Source: Elusimicrobiota bacterium (GTDB taxonomy: Bacteria; Elusimicrobiota; Elusimicrobia; F11). From it: a stretch of DNA of 6,729 bases. Under the pieces are notes generated by a model. It was not told the origin of the DNA, ran no database searches, and was given only the letters and a program-made list of their open reading frames with translations. Location: positions 1 to 6,729 of the forward strand of contig JAKLIS010000073.1 in the NCBI GenBank assembly GCA_022709485.1. The letters run 5' to 3'. The position numbers were made by a program, and so were the translations under genes. Each line of letters begins with the position of its first letter. The stretch's first letter is position 1. This document shows positions 1 through 4,836 of the stretch, piece after piece.

Positions 1-182
1 TTTGAATAAGCTGTTTTTCACCGGAAACTAACTATTGAAATTGGAGAAATCCAACCTAGAGAGAGGCCCACCCTTCGTTGGAAAAAAAGACGGAAATTGT
101 CAAATTTAAAGACTTTATCGAGGAGTATTCAACAGAACCCCTCCTGTTGAGCGATTAAAGAAAATCATCAGGAGGTCTGGAA
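1..182. other. Gene-free leader before the barrel protein gene
   Basis: I see no coding region on either strand here. A small perfect stem lies at 41-54 (TTGGA, GAAA loop, TCCAA). TTGTCA at 97-102 resembles a -35 box, but no good -10 hexamer follows at 16-18 bp, so I do not call a promoter. The 3' end carries a strong Shine-Dalgarno sequence, AGGAGGT at 170-176, six bases before the ATG at 183. The upstream gene, if any, ends outside the window. Confidence 0.5.
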
Positions 183-899
183 ATGTCAAATCGAAAGTTA
201 AAGTATACGTGTTGTGTTATCGTGGGTTTATTGTTGTTTGTCGCTGTTTCTCAGGCGGCGAATGATCGCCCCAGGTTTTTTGTGGGTTTTGATTATATAA
301 GCTCAGGCAATATTGAAGATTCATTGGAAAAAACGGAGACAGACGGTGTTTCAACTGTGGTGGATGAAGGAGGGATTCCAATGCCTGAGCGTGAATCAGA
401 TGCGGGGATCGGGGGACGTGTCGGTATTTTTTTTCCAGTTGAATCCGATCAAACCATTGAATGGGGATTGAGCGCGGGTTTTATTAACGGGCCAAAAACC
501 ACTTTAATAGTAAATGATCCTTCTTTCCCGCCTGGGTCGCTTACAAGCGAATTTGAAAATTCTTACATTCGTGGATTAATAGAAATTCAAAAGCGCATGC
601 CCCTTAATTCCTCCGTGGCTTTTAAATTCGGGGCAGGGATAGGGGTTGGCCAGGGAAAAACAACGCAGACTTTTACTCCTTCGGGATACTATGACTTGTT
701 CTATTTAAAAACCGAATCTTCTAAAAAAAGCACGGGATTAACCTGGGAACTGTCGCCATCATTGGTGTTCGGATTGAGTGGGAAAACAGAGTTGGAGATC
801 GGAGTCCGTTATATGGCTCTTCCGAAAATAAAGGAATCTCTTGAAACATACGAAGTTAAGTACTCGGGATTTGGCTTTTTTGCGGGACTTTCCTTTTAG
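183..899 (+). CDS. Predicted outer-membrane beta-barrel protein, family not identified
   Basis: The 238-residue product starts with a clear Sec signal peptide: basic SNRKLK, a hydrophobic core at about 10-22, and likely signal peptidase I cleavage after the SQA at 23-25. No lipobox is present. The mature part is rich in glycine and aromatic residues with alternating polar and hydrophobic segments, for example GIGGRVGIFFP near 76-86, AFKFGAGIGVGQG near 146-158 and LEIGVRYMALP near 204-214. It ends in GFGFFAGLSF, and a terminal phenylalanine after an aromatic-alternating strand is the usual BAM recognition signal of barrel proteins. The size suits an 8- to 10-strand barrel like the OmpA-like/OMP_b-brl group. 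I infer an outer-membrane location but cannot assign a substrate or function. The start is well supported by AGGAGGT six bases upstream. It appears monocistronic and is followed by a structured spacer. Confidence 0.8.
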   Translation: MSNRKLKYTCCVIVGLLLFVAVSQAANDRPRFFVGFDYISSGNIEDSLEKTETDGVSTVVDEGGIPMPERESDAGIGGRVGIFFPVESDQTIEWGLSAGFINGPKTTLIVNDPSFPPGSLTSEFENSYIRGLIEIQKRMPLNSSVAFKFGAGIGVGQGKTTQTFTPSGYYDLFYLKTESSKKSTGLTWELSPSLVFGLSGKTELEIGVRYMALPKIKESLETYEVKYSGFGFFAGLSF

Positions 900-995
900 A
901 AAATAGGTTTAAATTTTTATCGCTGTCCGTTAAGCGGACAAAGGTCCCTTCGAAGGCTTCCGAAGGGAAGGACCAACAGCAGGGGGAAGCCATTG

Positions 996-1076
996 GCCGG
1001 GCGTCGCTTCGCTTGAAAGAAAGGAACCGCGGGAAGTTGGTTCTTCTTTCAAGAGAAGTGGCGCCCGGCGCTTTTT
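996..1076 (+). terminator. Long hairpin followed by T run, possible intrinsic terminator or structured RNA
   Basis: GCCGGGCG (996-1003) pairs perfectly with CGCCCGGC (1062-1069). The stem continues with TCGCTTC against GAAGTGG (two G-T wobbles), CTTGAAAGAA (1012-1021) against TTCTTTCAAG (1044-1053), and GAACC (1024-1028 region) against GGTTC (1039-1043). The apical loop is 10 bases. GC and then five T (1072-1076) follow. A GC-rich base and a T run fit an intrinsic terminator for the barrel gene, but the stem is much longer than usual. It could instead be a palindromic repeat or a small RNA processing site. Confidence 0.5.
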
Positions 1077-1084
1077 GTTACAAT
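1076..1084 (+). promoter_or_regulatory. Candidate extended -10 promoter for the tRNA-Ile2 gene
   Basis: TGTTACAAT at 1076-1084 fits the extended -10 pattern TGnTATAAT with one mismatch. It lies 45 bases before the mature tRNA 5' end. No good -35 is seen at 17 bp spacing, which is tolerable for extended -10 promoters. The predicted start near 1091 would put the GGGCCC hairpin in the tRNA leader. This is inference from sequence only. Confidence 0.3.
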
Positions 1085-1128
1085 CAACCTGCTTTTGGGC
1101 CCGAGGGGCCCGGGGAGCGGCCTTAAAA

Positions 1129-1202
1129 GGGCCCGTAGCTCAGTTGGTTAGAGCACTCCGCTCATAACGGATTGGTCGTAGGTTCAAGTCCTACCGGGCC
1201 CA
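1129..1202 (+). tRNA. tRNA-Ile2 (anticodon CAT, lysidine type); tRNA-Met less likely
   Basis: A complete 74-nt cloverleaf can be drawn. Acceptor GGGCCCG (1129-1135) pairs with CGGGCCC (1195-1201), with discriminator A1202. The D arm is GCTC/GAGC. The anticodon loop CTCATAA (1161-1167) has CAT at 1163-1165. The T arm is GTAGG/CCTAC with loop TTCAAGT. No CCA is encoded. CAT is shared by initiator Met, elongator Met and Ile2. The loop and flank (CTCATAA, then GGTCGTAGGTTC) resemble bacterial tRNA-Ile2 genes, where TilS changes C34 to lysidine so that AUA is read. It lacks the three G-C pairs below the anticodon that mark initiators. The 27-43 pair (C1156, T1172) is mismatched. Confidence 0.95.
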
Positions 1203-1216
1203 AAGTAATACGCCTT

Positions 1217-1245
1217 TTGTCAAAGATTCAGAACGAAAACATAAG
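1217..1245 (+). promoter_or_regulatory. Candidate sigma-70 promoter for the membrane protein gene
   Basis: TTGTCA (1217-1222, five of six matches to TTGACA) is followed at exactly 17 bp by CATAAG (1240-1245, four of six matches to TATAAT). Transcription would begin near 1252, between the tRNA gene and the start of the membrane protein. The match is moderate and untested. Readthrough from the tRNA transcript is an alternative. Confidence 0.35.
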
Positions 1246-1263
1246 CGCGATAACAACAAATCT

Positions 1264-1359
1264 ATGCACGCCATCAATTTAAAAGGACTTTTTATCTTCA
1301 TCATTTCCCTGTTTGGGGGAGGGGCTTTTTATCCTACTTCAGCGCCTGCCCAACTTTGA
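1264..1359 (+). CDS. Possible 31-residue signal-peptide-like ORF or leader, overlapping the membrane gene
   Basis: An ATG at 1264 opens a 31-codon frame ending in TGA at 1357-1359. The product has a short N-region with one lysine, a hydrophobic stretch (GLFIFIISLFGGGAF) and a small-residue end, TSAPAQL, which looks like a signal peptidase I site with almost nothing after it. It lies in a different frame from the 565-residue membrane protein and overlaps its first 15 codons. A purine-rich AAAAGGACT (1281-1289) falls inside it, and no Shine-Dalgarno precedes its ATG. It may be the remnant of a truncated exported protein, a translated leader or chance. Confidence 0.25.
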   Translation: MHAINLKGLFIFIISLFGGGAFYPTSAPAQL

Positions 1360-3010
1360 GATTGATTTCCTTGGCAGATCGAAAAAGAGACTTTTGTTAA
1401 CGCAATTGTTTATGGCCATAGGACTGATTATTTTTTTGGCATGGGGTTACCTCTTTCGTGCGGGATACTATCTCCCGGAAGGAGTCGGCTTAGTCGGAGA
1501 TAATCATTTGTTTGTCCATCACGCTCTTGAACCGGGCTTGTATTATTACTATGGCCATTTTTTATTTCCCATTATTCTTGAACCCATAATTCAATTGGGA
1601 TTGCATACCCATTTGCTAGACGCGCTTGACCCTTTTTTAAATGCCAAAGTGATGGCTCTTTCTTCTTTGCCAACAAGGGTTTTAGCCCTATCATCTTTAT
1701 TGTTACTAGGATGGTATATCTATCGTAAATATAGATCTTTCTTTTTGGGGATTTTGGCTATATTCACCTTTGCTTGGTCTTACGGATTTTGGATTTATTG
1801 TCTTCAAGGAAATGGTCTGGGGCTGGTGCTCCCAATTGAAATAATGGCGATTATTTCAATTCTGATGTGGATAGACTCTCAAAATGACAAATGGCTATTT
1901 TCGGCCGGATTGGCTATTTCCGCAGCCGTGTTTGCGCACATTGCCGCATTCATATTTTCTTTGAGTGTCTTCATTACGGTCGTATTATTGGTCTTTTCTC
2001 AAAGGATGAATGCCATGAAGAAAATCAAAGCGGTGATTTGGTTTTCCATCCCGATAATTTCTCTGGGTGTAATTTTTTATTTGCTTATCGCGAATAAGGT
2101 AGGAACGATGAGGCCGATTGCTATTTTTCATAGGATTGCCCAAGATCCAACTGGAGATATGGGAAATCAAATGGTGTCTTTAGGAAATCCCGTTGGAACT
2201 TTCCTTCTAAAAATGGCCCATAACGGGTTTACATCCGTGATTCAAAGTTTCAACCGTTGGGAAATAAAATATTCATTTGAATTTTTCATCGTCTTTATTA
2301 TGGGTTCTTCACTTGTGGCACTGCTTCTGTCTTTTTTGAAAAATGTCAAGCTTTCAATTAAGGAATTATTGATGTCTCCACCCTTAGTTGGCCTTTTAAT
2401 ATCAATTTTGATGTTGGTGATTTTTGTTTTTTACCGTCCTGGAAGCCATTATTATATCGTTGCGATTGTTCCCAACCTTTTTTTGTTCCTTACGGCCTGT
2501 TTTATAGACAGGGCAGATTCATCTGCGCGGGTTCTTAAGATTAGGCTTCTCGTGTTGTTTCTTTTGGGGCTGTTTACTTTTAACACGATTGGTCATAGGA
2601 ACGCGCTCAGAGGTTCAAAAATTACCGATGAACAATATTATAGAGAAAGCGCTCTTATCCGATCCTTTTTGGGGGAAAAAGAACAAGCAGTTTTTTTTCG
2701 CCGGTTTTTATATGAATACAACACCCTCGCTATTAAGGGGTATTATCAACCTCTTTTTTCAAATATCTCGTGGGAATCAAATTTCGATGATTTAGCAAAG
2801 AACAACCAACTTTCGAAAAGAATTAATGCTCTTTTAACGGGGCCTCAGGATATCAAAGTTTTTTTTGGAGAAGAGGAATTGAGCCTCTTACCTCTTTCTC
2901 GGACGAATTTTGAAGCGATAAAAGTCGGGCATGGAATCTGGCAATTAAAAAAGAAGGGGCCGGGGGACACCTTTTTCTCCAGTCGTCCACAGCTTTACAG
3001 CAAAAGCTGA
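1313..3010 (+). CDS. Polytopic membrane protein, possibly a GT-C-type glycosyltransferase
   Basis: The 565-residue frame encodes an inner-membrane protein with about 10-12 membrane segments, for example near 27-48, 123-138, 142-164, 168-188, 194-228 (two), 238-260, 323-342, 357-374, 379-397 and 408-424. A soluble tail of about 140 residues follows. The first extracytoplasmic loop is long and contains VGDNHLFVHHALEPG (61-75), and a later loop contains YRPGSHYY (374-381). GT-C and PMT enzymes have an acidic catalytic residue in the first loop, so this fold is plausible, but I do not recognise a family. The start is uncertain. The earliest in-frame option is TTG at 1313, after a stop at 1280-1282. 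The first ATG is at 1415 (residue 35), inside the first membrane helix. The nearest ribosome-binding-like sequence, AAAAGGACT (1281-1289), lies 23 bases before the TTG. The gene looks clearly richer in A and T than the dcw genes and stands alone between two tRNA genes. Confidence 0.6.
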   Translation: MGEGLFILLQRLPNFEIDFLGRSKKRLLLTQLFMAIGLIIFLAWGYLFRAGYYLPEGVGLVGDNHLFVHHALEPGLYYYYGHFLFPIILEPIIQLGLHTHLLDALDPFLNAKVMALSSLPTRVLALSSLLLLGWYIYRKYRSFFLGILAIFTFAWSYGFWIYCLQGNGLGLVLPIEIMAIISILMWIDSQNDKWLFSAGLAISAAVFAHIAAFIFSLSVFITVVLLVFSQRMNAMKKIKAVIWFSIPIISLGVIFYLLIANKVGTMRPIAIFHRIAQDPTGDMGNQMVSLGNPVGTFLLKMAHNGFTSVIQSFNRWEIKYSFEFFIVFIMGSSLVALLLSFLKNVKLSIKELLMSPPLVGLLISILMLVIFVFYRPGSHYYIVAIVPNLFLFLTACFIDRADSSARVLKIRLLVLFLLGLFTFNTIGHRNALRGSKITDEQYYRESALIRSFLGEKEQAVFFRRFLYEYNTLAIKGYYQPLFSNISWESNFDDLAKNNQLSKRINALLTGPQDIKVFFGEEELSLLPLSRTNFEAIKVGHGIWQLKKKGPGDTFFSSRPQLYSKS

Positions 3011-3020
3011 AAATTATATT
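2994..3020 (+). promoter_or_regulatory. Weak promoter candidate for tRNA-Val
   Basis: TTTACA (2994-2999) and TATATT (3015-3020) each match the sigma-70 hexamers at five of six positions, but the spacing is only 15 bp. TAGAAT at 3020-3025 is an alternative -10, with 20 bp spacing. Transcription would start 20-25 bases before the tRNA. The call is tentative because neither spacing is optimal and the -35 lies inside the end of the upstream gene. Confidence 0.25.
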
Positions 3021-3046
3021 AGAATGGGTCTCTCCCAATTTTCGGC

Positions 3047-3118
3047 GGGCAGTTAGCTCAGCGGGAGAGCGTCCGCCTCACACGCGGAAGGCCATAGGTT
3101 CAATCCCTATACTGCCCA
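3047..3118 (+). tRNA. tRNA-Val (anticodon CAC)
   Basis: A complete 72-nt cloverleaf is present. Acceptor GGGCAGT (3047-3053) pairs with ACTGCCC (3111-3117), with discriminator A3118. The D arm is GCTC/GAGC with a short loop. Anticodon stem TCCGC/GCGGA is perfect, with loop CTCACAC and anticodon CAC at 3079-3081, which decodes GUG. The T arm is ATAGG/CCTAT with loop TTCAATC. No CCA is encoded. The mature end is followed by G and seven T (3120-3126), which could aid termination or processing, although the zinc-ribbon gene begins only 32 bases later and may be cotranscribed. Confidence 0.96.
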
Positions 3119-3150
3119 GTTTTTTTAAATTTTTATATAAAAGGACTGCA

Positions 3151-3918
3151 ATGACCGACGATCTTCATTTACTCTTAAAACTCCAGGAATTCGACGTTGC
3201 CATCGATGATTTAAAAAACAAAGCCAAATCTCTTGCACTTCAAATCCAATCCAAAACCAAAGACTTAGAGGTATTGAAAACAAGCACCACCGCCGCCAAA
3301 TCCAATCTTCAAACCAAACAAGCCCGAAAAAAAGAGCTGGAACTGGCTGTGGATGAAAAAGAAAAAATCGTCAAAAAGCACCAGACCGAACTGAATTCCC
3401 TTAAAAGTAACGACGCCTACAAGGCGATGCTGATTGAAATCAATAACGCCAAACAGGAAGTCACCAAGATTGAAGACGACATTTTAAACGTCATGGAATC
3501 GGTTGAGGCGGCGGAAAAGGAATATAAAGCCCAGGAACAAAAAATGAAGTCTCAGGAATCTGTGATGAAAGGGGATGTTCAAAAGCTGGAAGGGGAAAAA
3601 GCTGCTGTGTTGGAAGCGGAGAAGGCGAAACAGGCGGAAAGAGAAGCTTACGCGCAAACCGTTCCAGAAAAACCGCGCACCCTTTATGATTACATCCGAG
3701 AAAAACGGGGCACCAATGCCATTGTGCCGATGGTGGAATCCAACTGCAGCGGCTGCCGGATGATTCTCACCCCTCATCAAGCCAATGAAGTGAGAAAAAG
3801 AAAAAATCTTGTGCGCTGTGAAACCTGCTCCCGGATTGTGTATTTGCCGGAGGAAACCTCCGCCAAGGAAACGCCGGCCACTCCGCCCACAGATAATCTG
3901 GCCACAACCTCGTCTTAA
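3151..3918 (+). CDS. Coiled-coil protein with C4 zinc ribbon (COG1579 / zf-RING_7 type)
   Basis: The 255-residue product is highly charged and rich in K, E, Q and A. Residues about 10-165 form a long predicted coiled coil, interrupted by LKSNDAYKAMLIEI (84-97), which matches the conserved Asn-Asp/Glu-Tyr-Ala-Leu hinge of this family. The C-terminal half ends in a zinc ribbon with CSGC (199-202) and CETC (223-226), all four cysteines intact. A Thr/Pro-rich tail of about 20 residues follows. The length is normal for the family (roughly 230-260). The role is poorly defined. Members are annotated as putative nucleic-acid-binding proteins, and the arrangement recalls flagellar or DNA-binding tethers, but I assign no specific function. 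The start is supported by AAGGA (3141-3145) five bases before the ATG. It lies just downstream of tRNA-Val and may share its transcript. Predicted cytoplasmic, with no signal or membrane segment. Confidence 0.88.
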   Translation: MTDDLHLLLKLQEFDVAIDDLKNKAKSLALQIQSKTKDLEVLKTSTTAAKSNLQTKQARKKELELAVDEKEKIVKKHQTELNSLKSNDAYKAMLIEINNAKQEVTKIEDDILNVMESVEAAEKEYKAQEQKMKSQESVMKGDVQKLEGEKAAVLEAEKAKQAEREAYAQTVPEKPRTLYDYIREKRGTNAIVPMVESNCSGCRMILTPHQANEVRKRKNLVRCETCSRIVYLPEETSAKETPATPPTDNLATTSS

Positions 3919-3952
3919 AATCGTTTTTCCCTTCACAATCCCTCGTTCAAAT

Positions 3953-4062
3953 CCTATAGCCTATGGACCATCGGCTATAGTCTATAGCCAATAAAAAATC
4001 CTTCCCCTACCCCTGCCTGCGGCAGGCAGGCCCTCCACTGTGAGACGTGGAGGGGGAAAAGC
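3953..4062. repeat. Composite hairpin repeat, copy 1
   Basis: This roughly 110-bp unit has five parts in order: a heptamer tract (ATAGCCT, ATGGACC, ATCGGCT, ATAGTCT, ATAGCCA at 3956-3990); an A run; a pyrimidine tract (about 4000-4013); the palindrome CCTGCCTGCGGCAGGCAGG (4012-4030); and a second stem, CCTCCAC (4032-4038) with GTGGAGG around a TGTGAGAC loop, ending in AAAA. It recurs about 170 bp downstream with a few substitutions and a 1-bp indel. The opposite strand of the pyrimidine tract is G-rich. Origin and function are unknown. Confidence 0.85.
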
Positions 4063-4157
4063 TCCCAGCTCATGGCTCACAGCCCAAGTCCTTAGACCTT
4101 TGACTATAGCCCATAGACCATAGACCATAGCCTATGGACCATCGGCTAGAGTCTATA
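4060..4157. repeat. In-phase degenerate heptanucleotide array (about 14 units)
   Basis: Read in steps of seven from 4060, the units are AGCTCCC, AGCTCAT, GGCTCAC, AGCCCAA, GTCCTTA, GACCTTT, GACTATA, GCCCATA, GACCATA, GACCATA, GCCTATG, GACCATC, GGCTAGA and GTCTATA. The phase is unbroken for 98 bases, with a loose consensus of a purine, then a C/T-rich centre, then ATA or similar. It joins copy 1 of the hairpin unit to copy 2. No reading frame is maintained. Such short arrays arise by slippage and vary between strains. Confidence 0.8.
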
Positions 4158-4233
4158 GCCTTAAAAAATCCTCCCCCTCCCCCTGCCTGCGGCAGGCAGG
4201 CCTTCCACTGTGAGATGTGGAGGGGAAAAAGCC
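4124..4233. repeat. Composite hairpin repeat, copy 2
   Basis: The order is the same as in copy 1: heptamers CCTATGGACC, ATCGGCT and so on; A run; pyrimidine tract (4170-4183); the identical 19-nt palindrome CCTGCCTGCGGCAGGCAGG (4182-4200); and a second stem, CTTCCAC with GTGGAGG (4202-4223), then AAAAA. Relative to copy 1 the second stem has a C-to-T change that keeps pairing as a G-T wobble. Other changes fall in the loop and in the pyrimidine tract. GCCTATAG follows at once, so a new heptamer begins after this unit, as it does after copy 1. Confidence 0.85.
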
Positions 4234-4289
4234 TATAGTTCCCCGTCACCGCCCAAAATATTTTTTTCCCTTTTTTGATTGAAAATTGT

Positions 4290-4318
4290 TTGACAACGCG
4301 CGCGAGCGGTAATAGACT
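4290..4318 (+). promoter_or_regulatory. Sigma-70-type promoter of the mraZ / dcw operon
   Basis: A perfect -35, TTGACA (4290-4295), is followed at 17 bp by TAGACT (4313-4318, four of six matches to TATAAT). T- and A-rich DNA at about 4256-4288 could act as an UP element. Transcription is predicted near 4325, giving a leader of about 65 bases before the mraZ GTG. TAATAG at 4310-4315 is an overlapping alternative -10 with poorer spacing (14 bp). Confidence 0.6.
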
Positions 4319-4320
4319 TG

Positions 4321-4375
4321 TGGCGTTAAGTGGATCGTTGTGGATAATTGTGTGGATATTGTGGATAACTTGGAG
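4321..4375 (+). promoter_or_regulatory. Putative MraZ operator repeats overlapping DnaA-box-like 9-mers
   Basis: Six TGG-starting pentamers, TGGCG (4321), TGGAT (4331, 4341, 4353, 4362) and TGGAG (4371), occur every 9-12 bases between the promoter and the mraZ start. MraZ proteins of other bacteria are known to bind short tandem repeats (TGGGN in E. coli) spaced about 10 bp apart in this position, so autorepression is the likely role. Two of the units lie in TGTGGATAA (4339-4347 and 4360-4368), the exact reverse complement of the DnaA box TTATCCACA. A third, TGTGGATAT (4351-4359), differs by one base. Confidence 0.55.
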
Positions 4376-4389
4376 AATAGAGCGATAAC

Positions 4390-4827
4390 GTGTTTTTAGG
4401 AACTTTTCAACATACGATTGACGCCAAAGGCCGGCTTTTTATTCCCGCCAAATTCCGACAAGCCGGGGAGAAAACAGAGGGAAAATTCATCCTGACGCAA
4501 GGCCTGGATCAATGTCTTTATCTATTCACACCCGAATTTTTTCATCAAAATTTTGCTTCCCGCTTAACATCGCTCCCCGTGAAAAATCAACAAGACGCCC
4601 GCGCTTTTAAACGTCTTCTTTTATCTGGCGCGCAAGAGGTGGCGTTGGACGATCTGGGACGGATTTTGATTCCTAAGCCTTTGAGCGATTATGCCGGCTT
4701 AAAAAAAATGGTTTCTATTCTGGGTGTGGGGGAGAGAGTTGAGCTTTGGTCCACGGTCAAGTGGGAAAAATATCAGGTGAAATCGGAAAGAACCTTTGAG
4801 CGGTTGGGCCGCAGCCTTGAGATATAA
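4390..4827 (+). CDS. mraZ: MraZ, transcriptional regulator of the dcw cluster
   Basis: The 145-residue product has the typical family length and opening, MFLGTFQHTIDAKGRLFIPA. It contains two SpoVT-AbrB-type half-domains, marked by DAKGR (11-15) and DDLGR (87-91), each followed by a hydrophobic-Ile-Pro strand (LFIPAKFR, ILIPKPL). MraZ forms a ring-shaped oligomer that binds direct repeats upstream of its own gene and usually represses the operon. Candidate repeats are present at 4321-4375. The start is GTG at 4390, fixed by alignment to the conserved N-terminus. The best Shine-Dalgarno-like sequence, GGAG (4372-4375), is 14 bases away, so translation initiation may be weak. The stop is nine bases before rsmH, which supports one operon. 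Confidence 0.97.
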   Translation: MFLGTFQHTIDAKGRLFIPAKFRQAGEKTEGKFILTQGLDQCLYLFTPEFFHQNFASRLTSLPVKNQQDARAFKRLLLSGAQEVALDDLGRILIPKPLSDYAGLKKMVSILGVGERVELWSTVKWEKYQVKSERTFERLGRSLEI

Positions 4828-4836
4828 AGAATTTAG

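Larger units (their letters stand above)
900..1128. other. Structured intergenic region with several hairpins
   Basis: No ORF of note is present. Going downstream there are four palindromic elements. TGTCCG (924-929) pairs with CGGACA (935-940). GGTC plus CCTTCG (943-952) pairs with CGAAGG and GACC (961-974) around a 3-4 base bulge. A 27-bp hairpin spans 996-1069. GGGCCC (1097-1102) faces a second GGGCCC (1107-1112). The density of pairing suggests a transcribed structured 3' UTR, a small RNA or a palindromic repeat. It does not match RNase P, tmRNA, SRP or 6S RNA by conserved motifs I can recognise. Confidence 0.6.
3919..4259. other. Repeat-filled intergenic region without genes
   Basis: No credible coding region is found on either strand. 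The stretch is made almost entirely of heptanucleotide-periodic DNA, pyrimidine tracts and two copies of a hairpin-bearing unit, listed separately. I see no transposase, no terminal inverted repeats with target duplications and no CRISPR-like spacing. The T-rich tail from 4260 on belongs to the mraZ promoter region. Confidence 0.75.

Noticed and set aside
943..990. Similarity to the SRP RNA core (GGTCC, GGAAGG, AGCAG words)
   Set aside because: The words occur, but the conserved GGUC...CGGAAG tetraloop order and the asymmetric AGCAGCC bulge are not in the right arrangement, and pairing places these bases in a different hairpin.
3026..3042. Terminator after the membrane gene (TGGG/CCCA then ATTTT)
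   Set aside because: The stem is only four base pairs with a short T run, too weak to call.
1129..3118. Genomic island with tRNA attachment sites
   Set aside because: No integrase and no direct repeat of either tRNA 3' end is found inside the segment, which contains a single gene.
3484..3936. 150-codon reverse-strand frame over the zinc-ribbon gene
   Set aside because: Composition is dominated by F, R, H and G, mirroring a lysine- and glutamate-rich coiled coil on the other strand. It has no ribosome-binding site or domain.
3953..4233. CRISPR array
   Set aside because: There are only two copies of a long unit, the sequence between them is itself repetitive, and the repeats hold internal palindromes and heptamers unlike CRISPR repeats and spacers.
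4321..4375. Replication origin (oriC)
   Set aside because: There are DnaA-box-like sites but no dnaA, dnaN or gidA neighbours and no AT-rich unwinding region with the usual organisation. The location directly at the mraZ start fits an operator better.
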